64,000 nucleotides of DNA from contig CM029124.1 of the NCBI GenBank assembly GCA_016859345.1, positions 22,786,480-22,850,479 of the forward strand. The letters are read 5' to 3'. The notes beneath the pieces are model-generated. The model was not told where the DNA came from, made no database searches, and saw nothing but the letters and a program-made list of their open reading frames with translations. Each line of letters starts with the position of its first letter. The stretch's first letter is position 1. The stretch is from Istiophorus platypterus. Taxonomy: Eukaryota; Chordata; Actinopteri; Istiophoriformes; Istiophoridae. Below, piece after piece: positions 23,785 through 34,870 of this stretch. Made by a program: the position numbers and the translations under genes.

Positions 23785-23816
<32 letters not shown>
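23785..23816. repeat. (GA)16 microsatellite
   Basis: A pure GA run, a mirror-repeat type able to form triplex DNA. Confidence 0.97.
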
Positions 23817-23817
<1 letters not shown>

Positions 23818-24079
23818 CAGACTTGCTAATGAATTCAGGTTTGACTCAGTAACAACTGACACAGTTAGGATCTGTGTGGGAGACCTGCGAGTGTATGTAT
23901 ATCTACAGTAGGTGAGTGTGTGTCACATACAACACTTCAGATGGCTGTACAGATCATAAGTACACACTTTCATACACACTTTGCAAATAAACAGCGGTGT
24001 GTGTGTGCGTGCTTGTGTGTCTGCATCAGTGTATGATTGCGCACACTTACGCCCGACTCTGTCCTCCCACCTCCACTCC

Positions 24080-24420
24080 ATGGAACGTGTGTTGTACAGT
24101 ACAATGAGTGCCTACCAGTGTCTGCTCCGTGTGCCATTATGCAAGGCAGGTGAAAGAGGTAAATTGGGCCGTTCCATCATGCGATGTGGGGAGGCCAGGC
24201 TGACATGCTGATCAGGTGTGCATGCATAATGGCCACCAAAAATAAGCTCTGTTTTGAATAATGCCCCCTATCTAAAAAAAGAGAAAGAATAGGAGAAGAA
24301 ATGCAACGGTCTGCTCTCGGTCCGGCTGGGATCTCATCCATCTTAACAATGAATGGAAATCAGAAACAGACTGCCACCGACTGGGGCCTCCACAGAGCCC
24401 ACTTACATCTCTTTCTCCCT
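24080..24420. promoter_or_regulatory. Candidate conserved noncoding element
   Basis: A repeat-free block from the CATGGAACGTG word through GTGCCATTATGCAAGGC, TGCATGCATAATGGCC and the CGGTCCGGCTGGGATC segment. Composition is balanced, CpGs are present and the edges are sharp: CT-rich DNA and the AT array follow. A 76-codon frame overlapping it (23981-24211) shows no coding character. Confidence 0.4.
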
Positions 24421-24484
24421 ACTCTGTCTCTCTATTACACCTTAATACTTTGACCCCTTCCTCCCCTCTTCTCATCCACTCTCT

Positions 24485-24487
<3 letters not shown>

Positions 24488-24547
<60 letters not shown>
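24488..24547. repeat. (AT)30 microsatellite
   Basis: A perfect AT run of about 60 bases, fully self-complementary and able to extrude as a cruciform. Confidence 0.98.
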
Positions 24548-24549
<2 letters not shown>

Positions 24550-24611
24550 ATTTTATTACCCCTTCTCTTTCTATCCCTCTGCTACAGTGATGTATAGGTA
24601 CAAATTTGTGG

Positions 24612-24850
24612 ATAAACTACACTATATGGCCAAAGCATACGGTTGCCCCCATGAGCGTAATAACTTGTTAGGATGCTCCATGGCAAAAAGTTGGCTGTTG
24701 GGCCCTTAATGACCACTGCCATCCTCTGGTCTCTGGGCAAATAAAGTACTGTACTACTTTGCTTACCCAAAAACCAACCAGCATCCTATGATGGATTCAC
24801 AGGAACTGACCCTGGGTTCTTCTGTGAGTCAGTTCAATTCTGATAAGTTA
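24612..24850. mobile_element. Tc1-like transposon end, solo
   Basis: ACACTATATGGCCAAAGCAT at about 24619 is close to the terminal phrase of fish Tc1-like elements. No matching inverted end is visible nearby and no transposase sequence follows, so this is a solo or internally replaced end. The right boundary is uncertain. Confidence 0.5.
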
Positions 24851-25440
24851 ATTAGACAACTTTTTTCCAGAAAATGCACCAAGTAAGCACTATAAATTAA
24901 AATTGAAAAAAGACTTTAAACTATATTTTGACATGGGGCCTTGTACAGTACAGTGCAAAAGCATTAGGTAATAATGCACGACCCACCTTCATGGATGGAT
25001 TACCAACTAGGCAACACCCTAGGGGTCCCTGAACATAGAGGCTCTGTTTTTACAAGGGTTGATGTGTCAAATTTTAGTTTTAAGACCTTAATTATTTCAG
25101 TATTGGGGTAATGGGGAGCTAACAAGGGTAAAACAGCTTCCTTTTGTCATAGAGTCCACTAGCAAGTTTATTTGGGTATGTTTACTCTAGTTATATTGTA
25201 CTTGGCTGATCAAAAACTAAGTGCCAACATGCTGAACCTTGTTCTGTTGAGGCCTTGAGGCACTTTCTCTCTTTGTGTCAAAGACCTATTTTTTAAAACA
25301 TAACTAAGAACTTTGACTGATAGTTCTGCCACTCATTTCATTTTAAACTGTATTTTTACCTGAGTCTGGTCTGGTTTAAGACAGAAACACTTCACAGTGT
25401 TTTTAGACAAAATGTTTATTTTTACACTTAAGAAAAATCC
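24850..25440. other. No recognisable feature
   Basis: AT-rich unique sequence with no gene. Confidence 0.4.
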
Positions 25441-25655
25441 CATCTGTCACTGACCTTAACCACAGTGCTTTTGTTGCCTAAACCACAGACAGCACTATGG
25501 TGGTGACAAATGCAGTGCTTCATTCACTTAAAAAAATATTCAAACCAGCAATTATGTTTCCTATAAAACGTAACTGCTTTCTCATTGTATTTGTAAAGTA
25601 ATCTCTGGGAGACAGGGTTTCAAATTCAGCATTAAACTGATTTAAATTTCATAAT
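25440..25655. repeat. Dispersed repeat, copy A
   Basis: The words TTAACCACAGTGCTTTTGTT (from 25456) and, further on, GCAATTATGTTTCCTATAAA (25548) and GGGAGACAGGG are phrases of a fish dispersed repeat. The second half (25546-25655) is closely related to 26685-26770 in the same orientation. Confidence 0.6.
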
Positions 25656-25756
25656 TACAGGGTCTTGTGACATTTCTATATTAATATAACTGATTCGTGT
25701 TTATATTCATATGTGCCTCTCATATGAAGAGGACTCATAAGAGGTCATCAACACAC

Positions 25757-25955
25757 ACTGCCAAAAGTATGCGGACACCTGAACATTACATCCATATAGT
25801 CCAAAACAATGGGTATTCATCTACTGCTATAAAAGCCTTGAAGCCTCTGGTTTCAGGCTCTCTACTAGATTTGGCTGAAAACCCAAAAGTGCTAGAAGAG
25901 AAAGCTGTGTGCAGGCCACAACAAACTGGGAAAAACAGGGATTTCTTTGTGGACT
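25757..25955 (-). mobile_element. Internally deleted Tc1-like transposon fragment
   Basis: Starting at GCCAAAAGTATGCGGACACC (25760), the segment follows the terminal region of a fish Tc1-like element. It continues with CTGCTATAAAAGCC and CTCTACTAGATT, then with a TGTGCAGGCCA word further in. The order agrees with the reverse strand of the transposase gene, but most of the gene between these words is missing. No functional transposase remains. Confidence 0.65.
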
Positions 25956-26684
25956 TAATAATTCATTAATTGATTATTTTAATAAACAATTAAATATGTA
26001 ATCAATTGACATTCTTTAAGCCAATATACAAAAAAATTAGATAGGCTACCAAAAGATGCTAAAATGAGAGAACATGCTGGTCGTCTTGATCTTAGAGTTT
26101 AGCACACTGAATATTTTTGAGTTATGGACCACTGGGTGACAAAAACGAGACATTTGATGATATCATCTGTGGCTCTAGGATATTGAGATGGACATTTTTT
26201 TGATGTGTTATAGACAGAATTACTCAAACGAGAAAATAATGCATACTTAATTTTTATGTTAAAAGAGGAACAGGTTCCTACAGAGTATTTCATTCCACTT
26301 TGATTTCTCAACTAGACAAAGAGCCAATTTGCATCCACAGTCCCGTCTGTGGTTTAGTCAACAGAAGCACTTTGTTTAAGGTCAGGAGAAGATCATGGTT
26401 TTTGTTAAATTTGAATAAAAACATTGTTTCTGAAGTCACCGTGAAGTGTGTCTGCATGAAACCAGACCGCAATCTTTCCAGATCCTTTACCAAGTGTTGT
26501 GAGACATAACCATAAAAAGTTTAATAATGATGTAGTCACTACAAGTGGATACTGTACTGATTGTTTCTGCCAGAAAATAGTGTGTGAACATTTTTCTGAT
26601 AGGTTCAGTGCCAACGTATTTCCTACTTGCCAAATATATAAATTAAGAACATATCCTTATTACAATATAGAAGATTCAATCTAG
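25956..26684. other. No recognisable feature
   Basis: AT-rich unique sequence. Four overlapping short frames at 26300-26680 on both strands look non-coding. Confidence 0.4.
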
Positions 26685-26788
26685 TTGCAATTACGTTTCC
26701 TACAAAACATATTGTAATTTACAACTTAATTTCTAGGAGACAGGGCTGGAATTTGAGACTTGATTTAAGTAAAAAAAAAAAAAAAAAT
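26685..26788. repeat. Dispersed repeat, copy B
   Basis: GCAATTACGTTTCCTACAAA, then CTAGGAGACAGGG and TGATTTAAGT, then an 18-base A run. It shares the order and most bases with copy A at 25546-25655, about 1.1 kb away in the same orientation. Confidence 0.65.
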
Positions 26789-27970
26789 TCTGTTCTCCTC
26801 TTCTGTATCCAAACATGCAGTTTTTCTTAATCTCCCTGCTGTCTCCATCCTCCCTAATTCTTCCCTCCTTTTTCTCCTGGGTAAAGAAACGAACTGGCAA
26901 TATAAGTAATATTCATGGCTTGGACAGAGGGTGAGTTTTATTGAAGGTAGATAAAAAGATATTGTCCTTCTGCTGCCATCTACATGCACTATGTACACTG
27001 TCGTTAAGCTGTGATGTGCTTCTCTGCAGCAAATAGAGGTGCAATTAAGATACTGCAACAGTGTCACTTTAGCGTGAAGAAAAGGAGTAAAATATACAGT
27101 AAGCAGTGTACTTTTCATAGTACAGTTGGAATGACCTGTATGCAGCCGTTGTGTGAGTGTGTGTAGACCAATGCAGTATCTCAGTTCAGTGTTTCTAAAA
27201 ATGCAGTTATACATTATATTTTATGTAGGTTGCAATGTTGTGTTTCATGGTGGCGTTTCAGAGGCTTTTCAACCCTCAGAAAATAAAAATATCATACAAA
27301 TATTTAAAATGTTTTGACAAAATCAGCGCATTTTTAAGACTGATTAAAGCTTTAGTATCCAACCCCTTTTGATGTTCCTCATAAATGAAAGTATTTCTAC
27401 ACTTTCAACCCCGGTGTTGAATTGGGAGAGAAAGTTTTCAAAAATAACATTACATTTATTCTACTGCCAGACTGCTTTCAGGGTAGAAAGACACAATATT
27501 TGTGAGATACCAGTTGCAAATTCTGCCACATATACAACTCTACATCAGCCACTCAGTATTAGTTTTAAAACAATGTATATAATGACTGCAAATATGAGTG
27601 TAATCTACATACACAGTCATATGTACTATTACCCTCTTTGTAAAAGAAAATAATTGCTTAATGATTGGGAAGTATTTAGAATATGCTTTATATTCTGTAG
27701 TATAAGATCTTAGTAATTCATCTATTATTACATTTTTTTTAAATAAACTAAATATATATAAGTTAATTAATTGTATATAGTGGCTAAAGAGTATAGGTTA
27801 AAAATTTAAACAAGATTCAAAATGTACCCAAATCAAACCTTCATAAATTCATTTTCAAACAAAAAACAGTCAAAACCGAGCCAACTTTAAGCCTTAACTT
27901 AGTTTCTTTAATTGCAAAGAGATGTCTTCAGCAATGGAAAGCAACACCAAATTTAACTCTTGTTTTGATT
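26789..27970. other. No recognisable feature
   Basis: AT-rich unique sequence. The 149-codon minus frame at 26765-27214 begins and ends in low-complexity DNA and has no recognisable domain. Confidence 0.4.
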
Positions 27971-27973
27971 TTC

Positions 27974-28010
27974 TATTTATTTATTTATTTATTTATTTAT
28001 TTACTTATTT
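27974..28010. repeat. (TTTA)n microsatellite
   Basis: About nine TTTA units with one TTAC variant. Confidence 0.95.
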
Positions 28011-28439
28011 TAATCTACTGAGCTTAGCTTGCTAAACAGCTAGCCCTGGCCTGGCTAGCTCATCTCGTCACTTTCCAGTAGTGAGTCCCCTTAGCTTCCA
28101 ATTAGTGAGTAGTGATTATAGTGATGTTTAGAGGGCGTATTATAACCTCTTGTAGACATAACAGTGGCTGGATGCTCAGAGAATGCTACCGTCACCACCC
28201 GCTCCTGGGAAGAAACCACGGTGGAAGAGAGAACTTACTTATAGCACCTAAAACCAGATATTCCGTTATTTCATAGTATATGGACATAAGTGCAATTGAT
28301 AGGATCTTTTTATCCATGATGATGCTGTGCTCTTCATGCAAATAGGTTTAATGGTGATTAGGAATAAAAGGCACCCAATAAAGTCTTTGCTCACTGGTAA
28401 AGCATAAAAGTAGAAGAGGTGATATCAAGTGAAGCAATG

Positions 28440-28735
28440 GGGGGCAGATAGTAAAAGAATGAAGAGAGGTTACCAAGGGCAATCAGGATGAGGAGAAAGG
28501 AGAAAAAGAAAACAAATGGGCATTGAAGCACATGAAAGTGGAAGAAAGGCAGAGAAATAAAGGAAGAACCAAGCAAGTAGCAAGGACAATAGTTGGGAGG
28601 GGAAGAGGAGGAGGGATGGGAGATGGAGTGGTTAAGAATGGAGTGTGGATAGAGAGCGAAGGGGAGGACAGAAGGGAGGAGGAGGAAGAGAAGGAGGTGG
28701 CAGTGGTAGTGGCAGTGGCGGTGGCAGGGCGTGTT
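28440..28735. repeat. Purine-rich tract
   Basis: An irregular G/A-rich segment with a GTGGCAGTGGTAGTGGCAGT short tandem at about 28697-28726. The 242-codon minus frame across 28391-29119 is its complement and reads as low-complexity Ser/Leu/His; I reject it as a gene. Confidence 0.8.
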
Positions 28736-28985
28736 TCTATGTGTAAGCGTTTCCTTCAGCTGGGGTGATTGAGCACCTCTGCCCTGAACTCTGGGTAATG
28801 AGCGAAGAGAAAAGGGAAAACTTCTGCCCTGGAAACTTCCCAAATTATTTAGAGGCTTATGGTGGCGGGAAAAAATTACAATATGCAGAATCCACCTTCT
28901 CAAGACCGGATGAAAAATAATGAAATTCTTTGTGACAGCCCTTCCAACCTCTAGCTGTATAATGATTTTTTTGTCCCCCTCCCAT
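28735..28985. promoter_or_regulatory. Candidate conserved noncoding element
   Basis: Repeat-free from the GGGCGTGTTTC word through CTCTGGGTAATGAGCG, CAAATTATTTAGAGG and GAAAAATAATGAAATTC. Balanced composition and TAAT cores are seen, with purine-rich DNA on one side and pyrimidine-rich DNA on the other. Confidence 0.4.
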
Positions 28986-29039
28986 CCACCCACCATCCCC
29001 CTCCCCTTACATTCTCCATCCTGGCTGGATTGCTCTCTC

Positions 29040-29240
29040 TCTCCCTGAGCCTGTAGTATCCCGGTACATCTGTTTTGCATGAGATGCATAAAATGACAGG
29101 ACTTAGACAGCCACTGCATCTAGTGACAAAGATTACTGTCAGCCACCTTCGCCAGTTAATACATCATTGCCACTGGTCCGTTCCCTGCCTCTGTCTCCTA
29201 GCGACAGCCTATCCCTCGGCGAGGCTTGGGTCATGTGATG
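29040..29240. promoter_or_regulatory. Candidate conserved noncoding element
   Basis: Repeat-free block including TTTTGCATGAGATGCATAAA, which has two octamer-like half-sites (TTTGCAT and ATGCATAAA) in opposite orientation, and CCAGTTAATACATCATTG. It ends at the CA microsatellite. Confidence 0.38.
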
Positions 29241-29264
29241 AACCCCCTCCACCACCACCCCCCC

Positions 29265-29265
29265 G

Positions 29266-29311
<46 letters not shown>
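29265..29311. repeat. (CA)n microsatellite
   Basis: About 23 CA units preceded by a CCACCACCACCCCCCC stretch. A GAA-rich tract lies downstream at 29358-29394. Confidence 0.97.
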
Positions 29312-29314
<3 letters not shown>

Positions 29315-29394
29315 GCACACCTCCCTCTACTACTCTTCAGCTTACCTTTTACATTAAAAAGAAAAAAGAAGAAGGAGAAGAAGAAGAAGAGGAA

Positions 29395-30480
29395 CTGCTA
29401 TTTTCAACTTTACATTTTTATTTTATTACCATAAAATATTGGAGGGCGCACAGAATCGGCATTCATATCTCAGGAATTAGATTCTGCTGGTGATTATGCT
29501 GTGTTTAGACTTGTTAATCTGCAGCTGCCTGAGAGAGAAAGTGGGGGCAGAGGTGGAGGAGAGAATAATATTTGCTTTTGGATATTAGTTTTTCCCCCTT
29601 TTAGATACAGGACATAGAAACTTTTAAATGTTGCAGGCAATCAGGGTTGGACAGTGGAAGAAGTGTAATAAGTCATTTTAATACAGGGTTATCTTATTGT
29701 CCACTTGTTAAAAATCGTATTTGTATGTTAGGCTTGATGAAGACTTTACAGTTGTTCTCTTGAACTCTGTTTTTTTTAAATTTTACATTGTATCCTATAT
29801 AGATACACGGGACAATACAGACAGTGCCAAAGAGGCCTAAGGCAGGGCTTTAATTATGGCTATACATATATTGGCTATTATGACATTAATAACCAATAAA
29901 CAAGAGCCTGCCATAAGTCTGACTTCAGAAGTGGGGAAGCACAATGAAGTCAGATGTTCTTCAACCCTATTTCCTGCATTCATATACATTTCTATATGTC
30001 CAGCAAATAACATTTCAGTAAAAATGAAATATGTTAATAATGCACTTACAATATGCACTTACAATAATGTAAGGAAGGGCCTGCCAACCTTCCTCTCAGT
30101 CTGTATATGACCCCAGCAACCTCCATTTATATGGTAGAGAAATTGTGTGATGCCTGTAAGGCAAACCCAGTGCAATATAAATCTTTTTTTAGCCGGACAG
30201 TAAGAGGACACACTTTAAAAATGTTTAGTACATCAAAGAGTAACTGAAGAAGTAAAGAGTGAAATAAAGGATTTTGAAAAGTGGAGGTGGCATTAGCCCT
30301 AGTGGGTTTCATCCAGACGATAAACACTTCCAGATGAAATTACTTGTTGAATATTTTTAAATTTGATTATTTTTAAGACAATGCTTAAGAAAAAAAAAAC
30401 TCAAATGAAAAATTATTTTAGATGGAAATTCATTTAAATGTAACATGAGAAAAAAGTTTACACTAACCTCATCCCAGGGG
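29395..30480. other. No recognisable feature
   Basis: AT-rich unique sequence with no gene. Confidence 0.4.
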
Positions 30481-31180
30481 TTTTAACATCCAGTTCTACT
30501 AATAAGTCTGAATATCTGGATCAAACCAGTGACTGCTGAGAAATGGCAGTTGACAACCAGGGAGAGACCTAGTGATCGCTTGGAGAGACTGTTCAACAGC
30601 AGGGAATACATCCCTGGAGGGCTGGGATGGGCTAGCTGCCCATGTCAGATGGATCCATCATTAGTCAGTGTATTGGATACACCCATCTGTTGCTACCAAA
30701 ACTTCAAGAAGAAGAATACCCCTTAAGTCTGAGAGAGTGGGGGCGCAGTCTGACTCCTTGACAGACCAAACGACATAAGACTAGAGACAAACAAGGTGAC
30801 CAGGTCGACAGGTGATGGAGCAGCAACACTGGCAGGACATAAGCTATGAAGCTGCATCTCTGGCATGAGAAAAGATAACATCAGTGAAGGGACCCGAGAT
30901 CCACCAGGGCAGCCTCACATTGACCAATACTTTTTGAGAGGTAGGTCAAATTACTCGAGTGAAGCCCACTGGCGGGACAACCACCACAGTCCACCACAGT
31001 CCACCAAAGTCCACAGGGTATGAGGACCCCAGGCGAAGCTCAACCCTGTACAGATCTACCAAGTCCAAAGTAGGGAAGAAGATGGAGGGAAGAAAGCCTC
31101 AAATCTTGCTGCCAAAATCCTGCCAGAAGAAAGAGTGAGACGCCACCAACGTCGAGCTTCTGTAAGGATCAAATATTGTT
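30480..31180. other. Unexplained GC-balanced block
   Basis: About 700 bases are compositionally unlike the flanks: fewer A/T runs, a short ACCACAGTCC/ACCAAAGTCC tandem at 30990-31012, and codon-like texture. A + frame at 30529-30726 (65 codons) and several broken frames follow. I recognise no family. A decayed retroelement or an old coding insert are the likeliest explanations. Confidence 0.35.
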
Positions 31181-31489
31181 ATTTACCTGACTTATTAATA
31201 CCACCAACCTGTAATTACAGATCAGTAAACACACATAAATACTGATCCCTGCTGTGTGATGCTTACAAAATGATGGAACAAGACAGCAAGAGAGAGCATA
31301 ACCTATTTTACTCTGTCCTTGTTCTTATTCCTTTGTCTTAGGTGCCTCTTTTCTCATTTGCTTTGGATTTGGTTGTTTTTATTGACTCATAGTTCTTTTC
31401 TCTTGTCATTATTTCTACCTTTTCCTTCTCTCATCCCTCACTTTTTCATCCCCCGCCTCCTCCCCTACACTGACATTGTAATGTTACTG

Positions 31490-31780
31490 CACACGACTTT
31501 ATCTCGCCTGAAAAGGTGAAGCCATGAATGATCTCTCCAATTTAAAAGCACTCAACCCTCACGCTGCCTGAAATGAATATTTTGCATATATTCATGCAAC
31601 AATGATTCAATTTGAGGATATTATTTGCAAACAGTGGCTGAATTCTCTGCAGCATTAATAACAGAGCGGCGGGCCGATATCACCGGGATGAAAAATGTAT
31701 TTATTCTGACATGTTTAGAATGAACCGGCGCGATTAATTAAAAAGTAAACAATAAAGAGTCAGATGGAAAAAGAGAGATG
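31490..31780. promoter_or_regulatory. Strong candidate enhancer
   Basis: The block is repeat-free and dense in developmental factor-type sites. TTGCAT at 31582-31587 and ATGCAA at 31594-31599 are inverted octamer half-sites. AACAATG, a Sox-type site, overlaps the second at 31598-31604. TTAATTAA-like words (GATTAATTAAAAAG, about 31731) and CpG-containing GGCGGGCCGATATCACCGGG lie downstream. This mixture of AT-rich homeobox cores and isolated CpGs is characteristic of vertebrate conserved enhancers. Confidence 0.45.
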
Positions 31781-31974
31781 GGAAGTGTCTTTGAGGAGGT
31801 TCATTGAAAATTTATGTTTTTTTCTTTGCTTGTTTGAAATGTTTGGGGGTTGTTTGACTGTGGATCATGACTTTGTTATCTTAAGTTTTTTTTTGTGGAC
31901 TTCTGGCCAAAAAGGTAAAAAAAAGGGGATATTTTTAATGCCTACTTTATATTAATGAAATGATTTATTTCCTT

Positions 31975-32330
31975 AATTATTAGAGTCCGAAAAAGGCCCT
32001 ATGTGAGCTCGCAAACCCTTCTTGCACTCGAGTAATACACCTCTAATCTTTGAAATAAGGTGGGGTTTCACCACTAAGAGAAAAAAAAAAGGAGGGAAAA
32101 CATGCCATTCTCAGAGAAACATTTTCTGGCAATAAAAATCATCAAACTGCCAAAAAAAAAAAAAAAGAATAGAATCCATTGAAATCCCAAAGTGATCAAA
32201 CCCTGGTAGAGATCTCTTTAAACAAATCTTCCATAGTCCATGACGGGAGAAGTTTACAACATGGCACAATTAGTCTCCGAGCTAATGCACAGGTTCTGCC
32301 CAGTTCCATGTTCAGTGGTGGTTGAGGGAG
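31975..32330. promoter_or_regulatory. Candidate conserved noncoding element
   Basis: A second repeat-poor block about 200 bases after the previous one, interrupted by short A runs (32081-32090, 32152-32165). Notable words are CTCGAGTAATACACCTCTAA, GGCAATAAAAATCATC and CTCCGAGCTAATGCAC. Confidence 0.38.
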
Positions 32331-32950
32331 ATGGGGATTAAAGCGGTTCCACAAGTGAGCGCTTTGTGTTAAAACAACATCTGTTCAGTGTTTTCTCATG
32401 GTGAGCTCCTTCAGTTAGTAAAATACAGTGATATACAGTGCAGTCTAATAATGTTAATCTTGTCAGTTCCTTTTTCTGCATGTGACACAGTAGACTTACT
32501 TTGAAAAACAGCACAAAAGTAATTAAACAAATAAACAAGGGCTATTAAATCAATAAACTTCTAAAGCTACACACTAGACACAGTGACAAGTGAAACATGC
32601 ATAAATATATTATACAGATATGGAACAATGGAATAATGGAATAAAACATCATCAAAGCAGTCAAGGCAATGCTTTTGAATAAATCTAAAAATAATACAAA
32701 CAAGACTGTGAGTGCAGCAAGGAAAAATAAGGAAGCGTTGGTCAGTGGATTCCCTCTTCTTACCCAAAATAATAAAGCAGACTGACTTTTACTAACTAGC
32801 ATCATCAATTGCTATTGTTATTTTTTTCAAGCTGCTATCATCTCATCAATATGCATTGAAATCTAGCTGTAATTTCAAAAAGTATTTATGAGGGCTGTCA
32901 TATAGCCTGAATAAGGACTATAATAAAGAGGGTCCAAATAGTGGTATAAA
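32331..32950. other. No recognisable feature
   Basis: AT-rich unique sequence with no gene. Confidence 0.4.
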
Positions 32951-32954
32951 GTCA

Positions 32955-33395
32955 CTCTTGTTTTTCAGAGGAAAAACAAAGGAGGACTTCCTCAGAAAAA
33001 CAGTGCGGATCAATGACTGGGCATCAGATAAGTACATTCACTGCTCATTCACATTTCTGGCTGATGACCGGTCAACTGAATGTGCTGCAGCCCTCTGCCA
33101 CTCAGTCAGTCCACAGCTACATGAGAAGAGTACATTCACTGAGCAGTATTGGAGACTCTCTTCAAGGGACAGCGGTAAAGATCAGCCCCAAAAGTCACTA
33201 GATTTGTTGTTAGGTACTTCTTTTAAAAAAGTTGCTAAAAAGTCTAAAAAGTTGCAAGATCTAGTTGCCACATTAGAAATAATGTTCCTTGCTGGCTCAT
33301 GTTTTCTTCAACAAAGTCAAAAGAACAATAAAAAGATCACAAACAGTCATAAAACCCAAAAAAAATGTAGTGTCTTTACTTTGGAAACTTAGCCT
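32955..33395. other. Unassigned block with Lys-rich open frame
   Basis: A 144-codon + frame contains a run where AAAAAGTTGC and TAAAAAGTC words repeat (about 33223-33260), giving a Lys/Ser-rich stretch. It has no start context or domain I recognise. The short internal repetition suggests a dispersed-repeat origin rather than a gene. Confidence 0.3.
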
Positions 33396-34240
33396 TTTTT
33401 CGTTGTTGAGTGGAACTTTGTTTCTCTTATCATTTATATTATTATATATTATTATAAATATCATAAATATTATTGTTGCTGGTGTTGTTATAACCTCTTT
33501 GTAATCAGATAATTTCACTAAAATCAAGATCTTTTAGAAATCAACACAGCAGAGAAGAAGAAGTTTAGGCTGTATTTACCACTGGTGTATCAAGAGTTAG
33601 TAAGTCTTAAGATCTGGTCTAGTGGTTGGTTTAAACTGAATAGAAATTTGATATATTGATTCTCTTCTTGTTGCTTGTGAGCAACAGTCTACTTATTAAT
33701 ATATTATGTAATGTTCAGTAACACATTTATCAGATATAAGCTTATATGAAGTGTATGATCAAGTTGTATTGATGAGGAGGGAGCAGTCTGTGTGTAAAGG
33801 ATACATCCATAAATTGTTGTACACCTGTTTTCCTGTCCTCAGAAGAGAATATACAATATTACATATAAGATGTAAAATAAGAATGATATTTAACCCAATT
33901 GTTAGGTAATTAATGAAGGTGGATGCATTTTGACACTCCCACCTTCCTGTACATTATTACTGACATGTACACTTGGTATTAACTTCTCTACCTGGAAACA
34001 GTTAGATGCACCTGCTTTGAAAACCCCTGTTTTAATCATCTTAAAATCAGTCAATGTGAACACACCATTCACACCCTGTTTTTTTTTTTTGTTTGTAATG
34101 TCAATGTGGACTAAGTTTCCAGTTACTGGCATGATATAAGAAGGATTACTGATCAGTTAAATTAGTACATAATTTGGTTGTGGCATTTTGCAGGGAGAAG
34201 ATCTAATCGTGCTAAAGGCAGGGATATAGGGTAGAAGGCT
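33396..34240. other. No recognisable feature
   Basis: AT-rich unique sequence with a T run at 34079-34090. No gene is seen. Confidence 0.4.
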
Positions 34241-34245
34241 GTGTG

Positions 34246-34412
34246 CTAGTGTGTTTGTGCATGTATGTGTGTGCATGCATGTGTGTGTGTGTGTGTGCGT
34301 GTGTGTGTGTGTGTGTGTGCAGGGGGGCTTTACATAAGTTCTCTCAGTGTGAATCAGTTTCCTGTGTCATTAGTCTAGATCCACTCTAATGATGGTCCCA
34401 CTGGAGCGCCAC

Positions 34413-34475
<63 letters not shown>
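34246..34475. repeat. GT array facing a CA array
   Basis: GT repeats at 34266-34320 and a CA run at 34416-34475 lie about 95 bases apart in opposite orientation, so the arrays can pair with each other. Confidence 0.95.
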
Positions 34476-34480
<5 letters not shown>

Positions 34481-34629
34481 ATACACACAAGCTGAAAGCC
34501 AGCCTACGTTGAGTGCGGCAGATATGAGAGGCTGTGGTTGCATATGTGAGCATATGTATGTAAATTCCCTCATTTATGGCATTATCTGGAGGAGGTATTG
34601 TCTCTCCAATGTAATGTATGACTGCCAGG

Positions 34630-34870
34630 GAAACATGAAAGAGACAGAGAGAAAGAGAGAGGCTCATATGCATGCAGGGAACCGATACGCCATAACATAT
34701 AATGACAGTTCCTGCATGCGGAAGAAGAAACAGGGAAGCAAATGAGAAAGAGAATTAGTGAGAAGAAGAGTGAAAAATGGTGAGACAGAGGAAGAGAGAG
34801 ATGAGAGAAAGAGACAGGGAAATTGAAGAGGCATGGAGAGAGCAGGAGAGAAAATGAGGAGTAGTGGAAA
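34630..34870. repeat. Purine-rich tract (GAGA)
   Basis: Irregular GAGA/GAAA words over about 240 bases. The frames on the complement are compositional. Confidence 0.85.

Noticed and set aside
26765..27214. 149-codon minus frame
   Set aside because: It starts or ends in a poly-A run and has no recognisable domain or coding texture.
28391..29119. 242-codon minus-strand frame, the longest in the window
   Set aside because: Most of it is the complement of a purine-rich tract, giving low-complexity Ser/Leu/His/Phe sequence with no domain. The remainder lies in a candidate noncoding element.
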